Position numbers and translations under genes: made by a program. Shown piece after piece: positions 5,637-11,416 of a DNA stretch of 11,416 nucleotides. The first letter of the stretch is position 1, and each line of letters opens with the position of its first letter. The notes beneath the pieces are model-generated. The model had not been told where the DNA came from, searched no databases, and was given only the letters and a program-made list of their open reading frames with translations. Location of the stretch: the NCBI GenBank assembly GCA_017483235.1, contig JAFULE010000108.1:1-11416 (forward strand). The letters run 5' to 3'. This DNA comes from Faecalibacterium sp. (GTDB lineage: Bacteria > Bacillota > Clostridia > Oscillospirales > Ruminococcaceae).

Positions 5637-6326
5637 ATGCAGGAATACCACGCTCTTTTAAAACGCACTACCCTGTTCGCCGGTATTGACGATGCCGGGC
5701 TGGACAGGCTTTTGTCTTGTCTGGCCCCGTCGTGCCGCAATTTCAGCAAAGGCGAAGCGTTGCTGCACGCCGGCCAAAGCGCCGGTCAGGTGGGGGTAGT
5801 TGTGGCCGGTGCCATCGAGGCATACCGCATTGCCCCGGATGGAACACGCATTCTGGTCTCCCGCATGGGGCCGGGCGGTGTATTCGGCGATGTACTGGGC
5901 GGCAGCAGCCTGACCAGCCCGGTTACGGTGGTGGCGACGGAACCGGTCAGCGTGCTGTTTTTTGCATACCATCAACTGCTGGTACAATGCCGGAACAACT
6001 GCCCGGCTCACACCCAACTTTTGCAAAATCTGGTGCGCACCATCAGCGATAAATATTTCGTTTTGTCCCGCCGGGTGGATCTGCTGCTGCTGAAAAATCT
6101 GCGGGCCAAGGTGTCCAGCTTTTTGCTCAGTGAGGCAAAGCGAACCGGTACAGCCACCTTTACAGTGCCCTTTACCCGCGCCCAACTGGCCGAATACCTG
6201 AACTGCGACCGCAGCGCCCTTTCCCGCGAATTAAGCCGTATGCAGGCCGAAGGCCTGATCGAAACCTACAAAAGCAGCTTCAAACTTCTTGATTCCACCA
6301 CACTGGCCCATCTCAGCAGCCAATAA
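5637..6326 (+). CDS. Crp/Fnr family transcriptional regulator
   Basis: 229 residues. Residues 13-110 form the cyclic-nucleotide-binding-like beta-barrel: F-S-K-G-E-A-L-L-H-A-G (36-46), V-V-V-A-G-A-I-E (54-61) and M-G-P-G-G-V-F-G-D-V (77-86). The dimer helix spans about 125-150. The C-terminal winged helix-turn-helix includes F-T-R-A-Q-L-A-E-Y-L-N-C-D-R-S-A-L-S-R-E (179-198), then L-S-R-M-Q-A-E-G-L-I (199-208). Cysteines sit at 28, 33, 118, 122 and 190; the C-R-N-N-C pair at 118-122 resembles a motif I recall in clostridial members of this family, so redox, metal or iron-sulfur sensing is possible but unproven. The start has AAAGGA 9 nt upstream. It probably controls itself and the divergent ECF gene. 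The next gene follows after 31 nt. Confidence 0.93.
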   Translation: MQEYHALLKRTTLFAGIDDAGLDRLLSCLAPSCRNFSKGEALLHAGQSAGQVGVVVAGAIEAYRIAPDGTRILVSRMGPGGVFGDVLGGSSLTSPVTVVATEPVSVLFFAYHQLLVQCRNNCPAHTQLLQNLVRTISDKYFVLSRRVDLLLLKNLRAKVSSFLLSEAKRTGTATFTVPFTRAQLAEYLNCDRSALSRELSRMQAEGLIETYKSSFKLLDSTTLAHLSSQ

Positions 6327-6357
6327 CATTCTATTACTTTTTTCGGAGGTTCCCGCC

Positions 6358-7335
6358 ATGAACGCAAAACCCATTCTATGGATCGTCATTCCCTGCTACA
6401 ACGAACAGCAGGTACTGCCCATCACCGCCCCCATGTTTCTGCAAAAGATCACCGATCTGGCTGCCGCCGGCAAGATCAGCGACAAAAGCCGAGTGCTGTT
6501 TGTCAACGACGGCTCCAAAGACGACACCTGGAACATCATCCAGAAGCTTGCCGCCGAGAACGAGCATTTCATCGGCATCAGCCAAAGCCGCAACCGCGGC
6601 CACCAGAACGCGGTGCTGGCCGGCCTGATGGAAGCCAAAGACAACTGCGACATCACCATTTCCATCGACTGCGACGGGCAGGACGACATCAACGTCATGG
6701 ACGAGATGGTAAACGAATACCTGAACGGCTGCGAGGTGGTGTACGGCGTGCGCTCCAAACGTGACACCGACACCTTTTTCAAACGCTTTACCGCCGAGGG
6801 CTTTTATCATCTGATGCACTGGATGGGGGCCGAGGTGGTGTTCAATCATGCCGACTACCGTCTGATCAGTGCAAAGGTGCTGCAGCATTTTGCCGATTTC
6901 AAAGAGGTAAATATTTTCCTGCGCGGTATGGTACCTCTGGTAGGCTTCAAGAGCACCAGCGTATACTACGCCCGCGCCGAGCGTATTGCCGGCGAAAGCC
7001 ATTATCCCCTGAAAAAGATGCTGGCGCTGGCCTTTGACGGCATCACCAGTCTTTCGGTCAAGCCCATCCGGCTGATTGCTTTGTTCGGCACTGTGGTCAG
7101 TGTGCTGAGCTTTGTGGGCATTCTGTGGGCCATCGTGATGGCTCTGTTGGGCAGCGTGGTGGCCGGCTGGGCCTCCACCGTGTGCATCGTCTGCTTTATG
7201 GGCGGCATCCAACTGCTGTGCCTTGGCGTGATCGGCGAATATATCGGCAAGATCTATATGGAAACCAAGGCCCGTCCCCGTTATATTGTCAGCCACCGCA
7301 CCTGGCAAAGCGACGAGCGGCAGTATAAGGGCTGA
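6358..7335 (+). CDS. Family 2 glycosyltransferase with C-terminal membrane anchor (DPM1/GtrB-like)
   Basis: 325 residues, typical for the family. GT-A domain (5-230) starts with W-I-V-I-P-C-Y-N-E (8-16); F-V-N-D-G-S-K-D-D-T (48-57) binds the nucleotide, and I-D-C-D-G-Q-D-D (103-110) holds the metal-binding D-x-D. F-K-R-F and H-A-D-Y-R-L-I (164-170) match the acceptor region of polyprenyl-phosphate sugar transferases. Two membrane helices follow (about 236-262 and 268-292). Such enzymes move a sugar from a nucleotide donor to undecaprenyl phosphate on the cytoplasmic face, for decoration of wall polymers or lipids. The sugar is unknown. ATG 6358 is chosen for its GGAGG site (6345-6349); in-frame upstream codons overlap the regulator gene. 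With a 31-nt gap and no promoter seen, it is probably co-transcribed with that gene. Confidence 0.93.
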   Translation: MNAKPILWIVIPCYNEQQVLPITAPMFLQKITDLAAAGKISDKSRVLFVNDGSKDDTWNIIQKLAAENEHFIGISQSRNRGHQNAVLAGLMEAKDNCDITISIDCDGQDDINVMDEMVNEYLNGCEVVYGVRSKRDTDTFFKRFTAEGFYHLMHWMGAEVVFNHADYRLISAKVLQHFADFKEVNIFLRGMVPLVGFKSTSVYYARAERIAGESHYPLKKMLALAFDGITSLSVKPIRLIALFGTVVSVLSFVGILWAIVMALLGSVVAGWASTVCIVCFMGGIQLLCLGVIGEYIGKIYMETKARPRYIVSHRTWQSDERQYKG

Positions 7336-7357
7336 TATGCCCTGCTTCACATAGGCA

Positions 7358-7397
7358 AAAAAAGCACCCCCGGCCGGACGGACGGGGGTGCTTTTTT
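7358..7397. terminator. Bidirectional Rho-independent terminator
   Basis: AAAAAAGCACCCCCG (7358-7372) and CGGGGGTGCTTTTTT (7383-7397) form a perfect 15-bp stem with a 10-nt loop. T6 is present on both strands. It ends the glycosyltransferase (+) and the SGNH hydrolase (-). Confidence 0.95.
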
Positions 7398-7401
7398 GAA
7401 A

Positions 7402-8430
7402 TCATTGCTCTACGTAATAGCTGGTGCCGGGCACATAGGCCACGTTGCGGATATATTCGGTGTGGGTACGCAGATATTCGATCCACAGGGTATAGCCGTC
7501 CGGCTTGATGTGGTAGCCGTCGCTTTGGGCAATTTCGGCCTTCAGATCACCGTTCTCATCTGCCAGAGCCTCCCAGATGTTGACAAAATAGCAGCCCTTA
7601 CTCAGTGCCAGCGCAGCCAGCTCGTCGTTGATGCGCTGCAGCCGTTCCTTGTTCAGTCCCGGCGAGGTGCGCTTCAGTTCCGGCCGCACCGGGGTAATGG
7701 ACTGCACATAGATGGGAATCCCCGGCAGCGCCTGCTGAATCATGTCGATCATCTGGCTGTAATAGGCCAGAAAGCCATCGTACGAGGTATTGCGCACCAG
7801 CACGTTGGTGCCAAACAGAATGTAGATCTGGTTGGGGGCACTGGCCACCAATGCTTCCAGCGGAATTTCCTGTCGGCCATCGGTGCGCTTGGCCATGGTG
7901 TTGTTGACCACGGTCTGCGGGCCGGCCCCTTTGTACGCACAGTACTTTGCATTGGGCAGGCCGGTGGTGTAGATCTGCAGACCCTGGGTCAGGCTGTCCC
8001 CCAGAAAGGTTACGCCGTCAAAGTAGCTCAGCTCCGTGATTCCGGTTCCGCTGGGCTGGCCTGCCAGGCGATAGTCCATGGCGGTGGTACCATCATCCTG
8101 CCCCTGAACGGTTGTGTTCAGGGTGCGCACCGCATAATCCATCCGGTTCCAATCAGCGTCGGTGGTGTTTGCCGCAGCCAGATCATTCTGCGGCGGCGGC
8201 ATGGTAGGCACCGGGGTGGGCACCGCCTGCGATGAGCCAACCGGATCACTCGAAACCGGCGAAGAAGAGGAAGAAGCCCCGCCCTGCGGCAAAAGCCCCA
8301 GCTGCTTTATGCCAAACCAACCGCCGGCCAGCACAACGCCGGCCAGCAGCACCACCAGCATGGTGCGCAAAATTCGTTTTCTCAGCCGACGCTTGATGGA
8401 ACGGCGGCGGAATTCTTTGTAGTTCGACAT
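7402..8430 (-). CDS. Membrane-anchored SGNH/GDSL-family hydrolase
   Basis: 342 residues. A strongly basic N-terminus (R8-R22) precedes one membrane helix at about 23-42, then a Ser/Pro/Thr-rich linker (52-80), so the catalytic domain should lie outside the cell. SGNH blocks are visible: F-L-G-D-S-L-T-Q-G (142-150, nucleophile S146), a glycine in Y-K-G-A-G-P (166-171), F-G-T-N (206-209, N209) and S-D-G-Y-H-I (303-308, D304 and H307 of the triad). Members are esterases, lipases or O-acetyl removers; here a wall-glycan or polymer deacetylase is an inference from location. Start 8430 has an AAGGGGGGAG site. It is transcribed alone, from a TTGCGC/TATAAT promoter, and convergent with the glycosyltransferase. 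Confidence 0.9.
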   Translation of the reverse strand: MSNYKEFRRRSIKRRLRKRILRTMLVVLLAGVVLAGGWFGIKQLGLLPQGGASSSSSPVSSDPVGSSQAVPTPVPTMPPPQNDLAAANTTDADWNRMDYAVRTLNTTVQGQDDGTTAMDYRLAGQPSGTGITELSYFDGVTFLGDSLTQGLQIYTTGLPNAKYCAYKGAGPQTVVNNTMAKRTDGRQEIPLEALVASAPNQIYILFGTNVLVRNTSYDGFLAYYSQMIDMIQQALPGIPIYVQSITPVRPELKRTSPGLNKERLQRINDELAALALSKGCYFVNIWEALADENGDLKAEIAQSDGYHIKPDGYTLWIEYLRTHTEYIRNVAYVPGTSYYVEQ

Positions 8431-8480
8431 TGGTCTCCCCCCTTTGGACGCTGCCCTGCAGCCGCTTTGATATATGGTTC

Positions 8481-8509
8481 ATTATAGCGCACACGGCTTT
8501 TCTGCGCAA
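8481..8509 (-). promoter_or_regulatory. Promoter of the SGNH hydrolase gene
   Basis: The minus strand reads TTGCGC (8509-8504), 17 nt, TATAAT (8486-8481). It gives a leader of about 45 nt before ATG 8430. Confidence 0.7.
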
Positions 8510-8524
8510 GCATTCCATGTCGAT

Positions 8525-8554
8525 TTCACAGCTTTGCCGCGTTCTGTTTATAAT
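8525..8554 (+). promoter_or_regulatory. Possible distal promoter upstream of the 95-residue gene
   Basis: TTCACA (8525-8530), 18 nt, TATAAT (8549-8554): 5/6 and 6/6 matches. It would give a leader of about 130 nt to the gene at 8694, passing through a second promoter. It may be a tandem promoter, drive a small RNA, or be chance. Confidence 0.4.
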
Positions 8555-8610
8555 ACGACCTGAAGCCACACCCCATTGCATACCGTCCAAAACAGTTTGG
8601 CCGACAGCAG

Positions 8611-8639
8611 TTGTATTGCACCGAAAATTGTGCTATACT
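8611..8639 (+). promoter_or_regulatory. Proximal promoter of the 95-residue gene
   Basis: TTGTAT (8611-8616), 17 nt, TATACT (8634-8639), with a TG one base before the -10 (extended -10). Transcription would start near 8646, about 48 nt before the ATG. Confidence 0.7.
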
Positions 8640-8693
8640 AAATTGGTATATCTTTTGCACTGTGCTAAAATTGCTGAATGGAGGCATTAAAAT

Positions 8694-8981
8694 ATGGCAT
8701 ACACTCCCAAACTGACCTATAAGGGCAAGCCCCTGGTGCGCAAGGGCAACGAAATTTACTACGGCAACATGACCGATCCCTATGTGCTGTACCTGCAGGT
8801 TTTGACCACCAAAAAGGAAAACGACGAGAATGTGGCCGACAAGGTACATCTGATGCTGCTGAGCACCGACCTGACCAAGCCCCCGCAGGAGCGTGTGATG
8901 CGCCGCACCACCAAAAACGGCCTGTACACCGCACTGGACATTGGCTGCATCTGGCTGGAAAAGGCTCTGGGCAGCCGCTGA
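8694..8981 (+). CDS. Unrecognised small protein, 95 residues
   Basis: Opens M-A-Y-T-P-K-L-T-Y-K-G-K-P-L-V-R-K-G-N-E and continues with I-Y-Y-G-N-M-T-D-P-Y-V (21-31). It has no signal peptide, membrane span or cysteine cluster; the only cysteine is C85. Predicted pattern: beta strands in the first half (Y-V-L-Y-L-Q-V-L and V-H-L-M-L-L-S) and a C-terminal helix (about 75-92). It is rich in lysine and basic overall. Coding is well supported: a GGAGG site 9 nt before the ATG, a good promoter upstream and a perfect terminator downstream. It is a single-gene unit between divergent SGNH hydrolase and convergent CD1247-type genes. I do not recognise a family and assign no function. Confidence 0.85.
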   Translation: MAYTPKLTYKGKPLVRKGNEIYYGNMTDPYVLYLQVLTTKKENDENVADKVHLMLLSTDLTKPPQERVMRRTTKNGLYTALDIGCIWLEKALGSR

Positions 8982-8997
8982 GCCCACCCGATCTGAC

Positions 8998-9032
8998 AAA
9001 AAATCCCTCCGGTATGTACCGGAGGGATTTTT
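8998..9032. terminator. Bidirectional Rho-independent terminator
   Basis: TCCCTCCGGTA (9004-9014) and TACCGGAGGGA (9017-9027) form an 11-bp stem, flanked by A6 and T5. The drawn loop is only 2 nt, so in practice the apex opens. It serves the 95-residue gene (+) and the CD1247-type gene (-). Confidence 0.92.
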
Positions 9033-9064
9033 GTTTGCCGTTTTGTCAGCCGCAGCGCCGCAGA

Positions 9065-9517
9065 TCAATCCTCGGCTTCCTCTTCGGCTTCTTCCTCATC
9101 CTCAAACTCGATGGTGAAGGGGGTGGCGCAGTGGCCGCAGTAGATCTCCTCGCTCATCAGGGTCTCTTCGTCCACCAGATTCTTGGTGCCGCATTTGGGG
9201 CAGGTCAGTTCGTACTCGTAGCCCTCGTCGTCATCCTCGTCTTCTTCGTCCTCTTCCTCTTCGTCCTCGTCGTCTTCCTCGTAAAGGTCCTCTTCCAGCT
9301 CTTCCAGCTCTTCCTCAACCTCGGCCAATTCATCCTCCAGCAGGTCAATGTGCTCATAGGCAACGCTCAGATCCTCGTCCAAAGTAACAACGGCAGCGGT
9401 CAGCTCGCTGAGCAGATCGCTCATAGCCAGCAGCACCTTGCCCTCTTTGGTGGAGGCGTCGATGCCCAGGCCGTCCATCAGGCCCTTCAGGTATGCAGCT
9501 TTATCGGTCAGTTCCAT
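9065..9517 (-). CDS. CD1247-type acidic protein with C-terminal zinc ribbon
   Basis: 150 residues. The N-terminal motif A-A-Y-L-K-G-L-M-D-G-L-G-I-D (7-20), followed by T-K-E-G-K-V-L-L (23-30), matches the domain named after Clostridioides difficile CD1247. Residues 45-75 look like a coiled coil, then comes an almost pure Glu/Asp stretch (about 76-98). A zinc ribbon follows, C-P-K-C (106-109) and C-G-H-C (127-130), and an acidic tail. Function is unknown; the family is often found beside efp in clostridia, as here. An AGGAGG site precedes ATG 9517. There is no clear promoter in the 95-nt gap, which holds a terminator, so expression may depend on read-through from efp. Confidence 0.85.
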   Translation of the reverse strand: MELTDKAAYLKGLMDGLGIDASTKEGKVLLAMSDLLSELTAAVVTLDEDLSVAYEHIDLLEDELAEVEEELEELEEDLYEEDDEDEEEEDEEDEDDDEGYEYELTCPKCGTKNLVDEETLMSEEIYCGHCATPFTIEFEDEEEAEEEAED

Positions 9518-9551
9518 GGTGTGGTTCCTCCTGTAAAAGATGGAATTTTGT

Positions 9552-9590
9552 TAAAACAGGCCGGGCTTCGGTGGTACCGGGCCCGGCCTG
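9552..9590 (-). terminator. Terminator between efp and the CD1247-type gene
   Basis: CAGGCCGGGC (9557-9566) and GCCCGGCCTG (9581-9590) form a perfect 10-bp stem, with an inner CGGT/ACCG pair. On the minus strand it is followed by TTTTAA. T4 also follows on the plus strand. It should end most efp transcripts and reduce downstream expression. Confidence 0.8.
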
Positions 9591-9612
9591 AATTTTCAAG
9601 GTTTGGCAAAAA

Positions 9613-10173
9613 TTACTTAATACGCTCCATATACTCGCAGGTGCGGGTATCGATGCGGATCTTGTCGCCTTCGTTGATGAACATGGGCACGCGAACCTCG
9701 GCGCCGGTCTCAACGGTGGCGGGCTTCAGGGTGTTGGTGGCAGTGTTGCCCTTGAAGCCGGGCTCGGTCTGGGTAACTTCCAGCTCAACAAAGGTGGGGA
9801 TTTCAACGCTGAAGATCTTGCCCTTGTAGCTCAGCAGCTTGCACTCGTCCTCTTCCTTGCAGAACTTGAAGTTGTCGGGCACATCGGTGTGGGCCACGGG
9901 GTAATCCTCGTAGGTCTCAACGTCCATAAAGTGGAACAGATCGCCGTCGTCGTAGCTGTAGGTAACAGCCTTGCGCTCGATGAAAGCGGGTGCAAACTTG
10001 GCGTTGGGGTTGTAGCTGGTTTCACGGGTGGCACCGGTGATCACGTTCTTGGTCTTGGTACGCACGAAAGCAGCGCCCTTGCCGGGCTTGACGTGCTGGA
10101 ACTCGACAACCTGAAGAACCTGGCCGTCCTCTTCAAAGGTTACACCGTTGCGGAAATCGCCTGCAGAAATCAT
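9613..10173 (-). CDS. efp: Translation elongation factor P
   Basis: 186 residues, the normal EF-P length, with the three domains in order. Domain I is M-I-S-A-G-D-F-R-N-G-V-T-F and contains the loop K-P-G-K-G-A-A-F (29-36) with the usual tip lysine K32. Domain II contains Y-D-D-G-D-L-F-H-F-M-D (about 73-83) and domain III ends with G-D-K-I-R-I-D-T-R-T (171-180) and Y-M-E-R. EF-P binds the ribosome between the P and E sites and relieves stalling at polyproline. No modification enzyme (EpmA, EarP or YmfI type) is in the window, so the state of K32 is unknown. ATG 10173 is chosen over the in-frame ATG at 10188 because GGAGGAAT lies correctly before it. It has its own promoter. Confidence 0.97.
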   Translation of the reverse strand: MISAGDFRNGVTFEEDGQVLQVVEFQHVKPGKGAAFVRTKTKNVITGATRETSYNPNAKFAPAFIERKAVTYSYDDGDLFHFMDVETYEDYPVAHTDVPDNFKFCKEEDECKLLSYKGKIFSVEIPTFVELEVTQTEPGFKGNTATNTLKPATVETGAEVRVPMFINEGDKIRIDTRTCEYMERIK

Positions 10174-10226
10174 AAGGAATTCCTCCATTAATTAAAGTCC
10201 AATGCAAATGCGCATATCTGTTAGTA

Positions 10227-10255
10227 ATTCTACTCGAAAACTCGCTGCATTGCAA
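10227..10255 (-). promoter_or_regulatory. Promoter of efp
   Basis: The minus strand reads TTGCAA (10255-10250), 17 nt, TAGAAT (10232-10227). It leaves a leader of about 45 nt before ATG 10173. Confidence 0.75.
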
Positions 10256-10292
10256 GGGTTTCGCAAAAGAAAGTGGCTTTGTCTGCCTTTTT

Positions 10293-11150
10293 TTAGCCCA
10301 GCGCCCGGTAAGCACGCTGCATGGCGGCCGCATCTTCGGCCTGTGTGCCGCTGCTTTCGCAGATGATGGTGGGGGTCAGCTTTCGTTCGGCCAGCAGCTC
10401 CAGCAAAGGCTGGGGCTCGGGGCCGAACCGGGTATCGGCAAAGGTCCAGTGTCGTTTTTCGCCGCCGGCCGAAAACTCGATGCGGGAAAAATGCACATGG
10501 AAATTTTTTGCCCGGTCATCCTGCAGCACATCCCCGATCTTATCCAGAATATCGGCATAGTCCTGCTTTGTGGCAATGCCGCCCAGTGTGCGGGCGTTCA
10601 GATGGCCAAAGTCGATGCAGGGCACCACACGCGGGTCAACCTTGCACAACGCCAGCACCTCGTCCAAGGTGCCCAGCTGGCCGATCTTGCCCATGGTTTC
10701 GGGGCACAGGGTCAACTCGGCATAGCCATCGGCGTCCAGCGCTTCCAACGCTCGTTTCAGGGTATCCACCGCCTTGTCCAGCGCAGCCTCACGGCTTTGC
10801 TTGCCGCAGCTGCCGGAATGAAAAATCACACGCCGGCCGCCCAGCGCCTGCACCACCGCGCAGCTTTCACGCAGATAGCGGATGCTGCCCAGCCGCTTTT
10901 CCTCGTCCATGCCGGACATGCTGATATAATACGGCGCATGCACACTGAACAGAACATCGTGCTGTTTGCCCTTGGCCGCCATCAGCTTTGCCTTATCCAG
11001 CCCAAGGCGCACCCCCCGGCCGCACTGGTATTCAAAGGCGTCCAGCCCAAAGCCGGCAGTATATTCGGCCACATCCAGACTGCTTTTATAACCCATGGCT
11101 GCAAAGCTGTCGCTGGTGCCGGCCGTGCCAAACCGAATACGCCCGCTCAT
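10293..11150 (-). CDS. Endonuclease IV-like TIM-barrel protein (AP endonuclease family 2 / sugar-phosphate isomerase-like)
   Basis: 285 residues, the usual length. Metal-site motifs of the endonuclease IV (Nfo) group occur in order: F-S-V-H-A-P-Y (H71), F-H-S-G-S (H111), C-P-E-T-M-G-K (E151), C-I-D-F-G-H-L (D180, H183), H-V-H-F-S (H218 or H220), K-R-H-W (H234) and I-C-E-S (E265). True Nfo enzymes cut at abasic sites using three zinc ions; the N-terminal G-T-A-G-T-S-D and the divergent H-S-G-S and E-K-R-H-W segments make this a distant member, so DNA repair is possible but not assured. The ATG overlaps the stop of the upstream HAD gene (ATGA), showing one operon. Only a weak 3-bp hairpin follows the stop, so read-through towards efp is possible. 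Confidence 0.85.
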   Translation of the reverse strand: MSGRIRFGTAGTSDSFAAMGYKSSLDVAEYTAGFGLDAFEYQCGRGVRLGLDKAKLMAAKGKQHDVLFSVHAPYYISMSGMDEEKRLGSIRYLRESCAVVQALGGRRVIFHSGSCGKQSREAALDKAVDTLKRALEALDADGYAELTLCPETMGKIGQLGTLDEVLALCKVDPRVVPCIDFGHLNARTLGGIATKQDYADILDKIGDVLQDDRAKNFHVHFSRIEFSAGGEKRHWTFADTRFGPEPQPLLELLAERKLTPTIICESSGTQAEDAAAMQRAYRALG

Positions 11151-11416
11151 AAGGTTTTACCGCCTTTTTTATAATAGCTGTTCCAGAAGGGCTTTTCACC
11201 CACCCGTTTGGCCCGCACCCACCAGCCGCAGTCCCGCCCACGGGGCACCACCACATAGGCGGGGATGCCATACAGCGCGGCGGCCATGCGGTCGGTAAAC
11301 AACTGGTCACCCACCATGGCCATCTGATGCTTTTCCACACCCAGTCGCTTCTGTGCTTCTTTTAAGCCGGGGGTCAGGGGCGTGGCGGCCCGGCTGACCC
11401 ACAAAAGCCCCAGCCC
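11147..11416 (-). CDS. YqeG-type HAD (subfamily IIIA) phosphatase, N-terminus cut by window edge
   Basis: Only the last 89 residues are in the window; the frame is open to the right edge. V-G-D-Q-L-F-T-D-R (46-54 of the visible part) is the third HAD motif, strongly typical of the YqeG family, preceded by a conserved L-K-E-A-Q-K-R-L-G-V helix. The nucleophile motif D-x-D-N-T would lie off the window. YqeG-like proteins are cytoplasmic phosphatases; the family also includes phosphatidylglycerophosphatase of the GEP4 type, and YqeG itself is linked to ribosome work, so the substrate is open. The C-terminus (after F-W-N-S-Y-Y) ends in K-K-G-G-K-T-L. The stop TGA overlaps the next ATG. Confidence 0.82.
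   Translation of the reverse strand, partial: GLGLLWVSRAATPLTPGLKEAQKRLGVEKHQMAMVGDQLFTDRMAAALYGIPAYVVVPRGRDCGWWVRAKRVGEKPFWNSYYKKGGKTL

Noticed and set aside
4963..7335. ECF, Crp/Fnr-family and glycosyltransferase genes as a new defence or signalling system
   Set aside because: Each belongs to a familiar family, the ECF gene is divergent, and nothing like an effector nuclease, NTPase or toxin is present.
6376..7350. 324-codon minus-strand open frame opposite the glycosyltransferase
   Set aside because: The His/Ala/Gly-rich product is a shadow of a clear GT2 gene.
9202..9300. Repetitive TCC/TCG/TCT tract considered as a tandem repeat or CRISPR-like array
   Set aside because: It is simply codon repetition for Glu/Asp in the CD1247-type protein; there are no spacers or regular repeat units.
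9014..9829. 271-codon plus-strand open frame with hydrophobic Phe/Leu/Val runs
   Set aside because: The apparent membrane segments are the reverse complement of the Glu/Asp codon tract. It also crosses terminators and the efp boundary.
10449..11174. 241-codon plus-strand open frame opposite the endonuclease IV-like gene
   Set aside because: It is antisense to a gene with a full set of metal-binding motifs, and no ribosome site was found.

Overview
The window (about 60% GC by eye) looks like chromosome from a GC-rich, Gram-positive gut anaerobe of the Oscillospiraceae/Ruminococcaceae type (Faecalibacterium, Gemmiger, Subdoligranulum and relatives). This is inferred from a mix of low-GC-style promoters (TTGACA/TATAAT with 17-nt spacers), strong AGGAGG-type ribosome sites, many U-tract terminators, a clostridial Crp/Fnr with a partner ECF S component, a CD1247-type protein next to efp, and a TraX family gene. 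No insertion sequence, phage gene, CRISPR array, toxin-antitoxin pair or rRNA was seen. The species cannot be fixed from this sequence alone.

Layout. 1-1133 (-): MOP-superfamily polysaccharide flippase, cut by the left edge. 1206-2084 (-): LysR-type regulator, with a terminator between it and the flippase. 2321-3067 (+): TraX family membrane protein, divergent from lysR. 3143-3229 (-): tRNA-Leu(CAG), with its own consensus promoter and terminator. 3315-4397 (-) and 4407-4838 (-): a P-loop (uridine kinase-like) protein with an extra N-terminal domain, translationally coupled to the upstream ruvX/yqgF gene. 4963-5499 (-): ECF transporter S component, divergent from a Crp/Fnr-family regulator at 5637-6326 (+), with several dyads of TTGC/GCAA type between them. 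6358-7335 (+): membrane-anchored family 2 glycosyltransferase, probably co-transcribed with the regulator. 7402-8430 (-): membrane-anchored SGNH hydrolase, convergent with the glycosyltransferase across a shared bidirectional terminator. 8694-8981 (+): an unrecognised 95-residue protein. 9065-9517 (-): acidic CD1247-type zinc-ribbon protein. 9613-10173 (-): elongation factor P. 10293-11150 (-): endonuclease IV-like TIM-barrel protein, overlapping by 4 nt a YqeG-type HAD phosphatase (11147-11416, cut by the right edge).

How the genes fit together. Most are housekeeping genes in short transcription units. The flippase, glycosyltransferase and SGNH hydrolase suggest envelope glycan or lipid-linked sugar work, but they are not one operon. 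The two most informative regulatory regions are the lysR/traX intergenic region (a dyad in the lysR leader suggests autoregulation) and the ECF/Crp intergenic region (four dyads around a good promoter). I found no convincing new multi-gene system. The best leads are the ECF-Crp control region, the unknown N-terminal domain fused to the kinase, and the unrecognised 95-residue gene with its own promoter.
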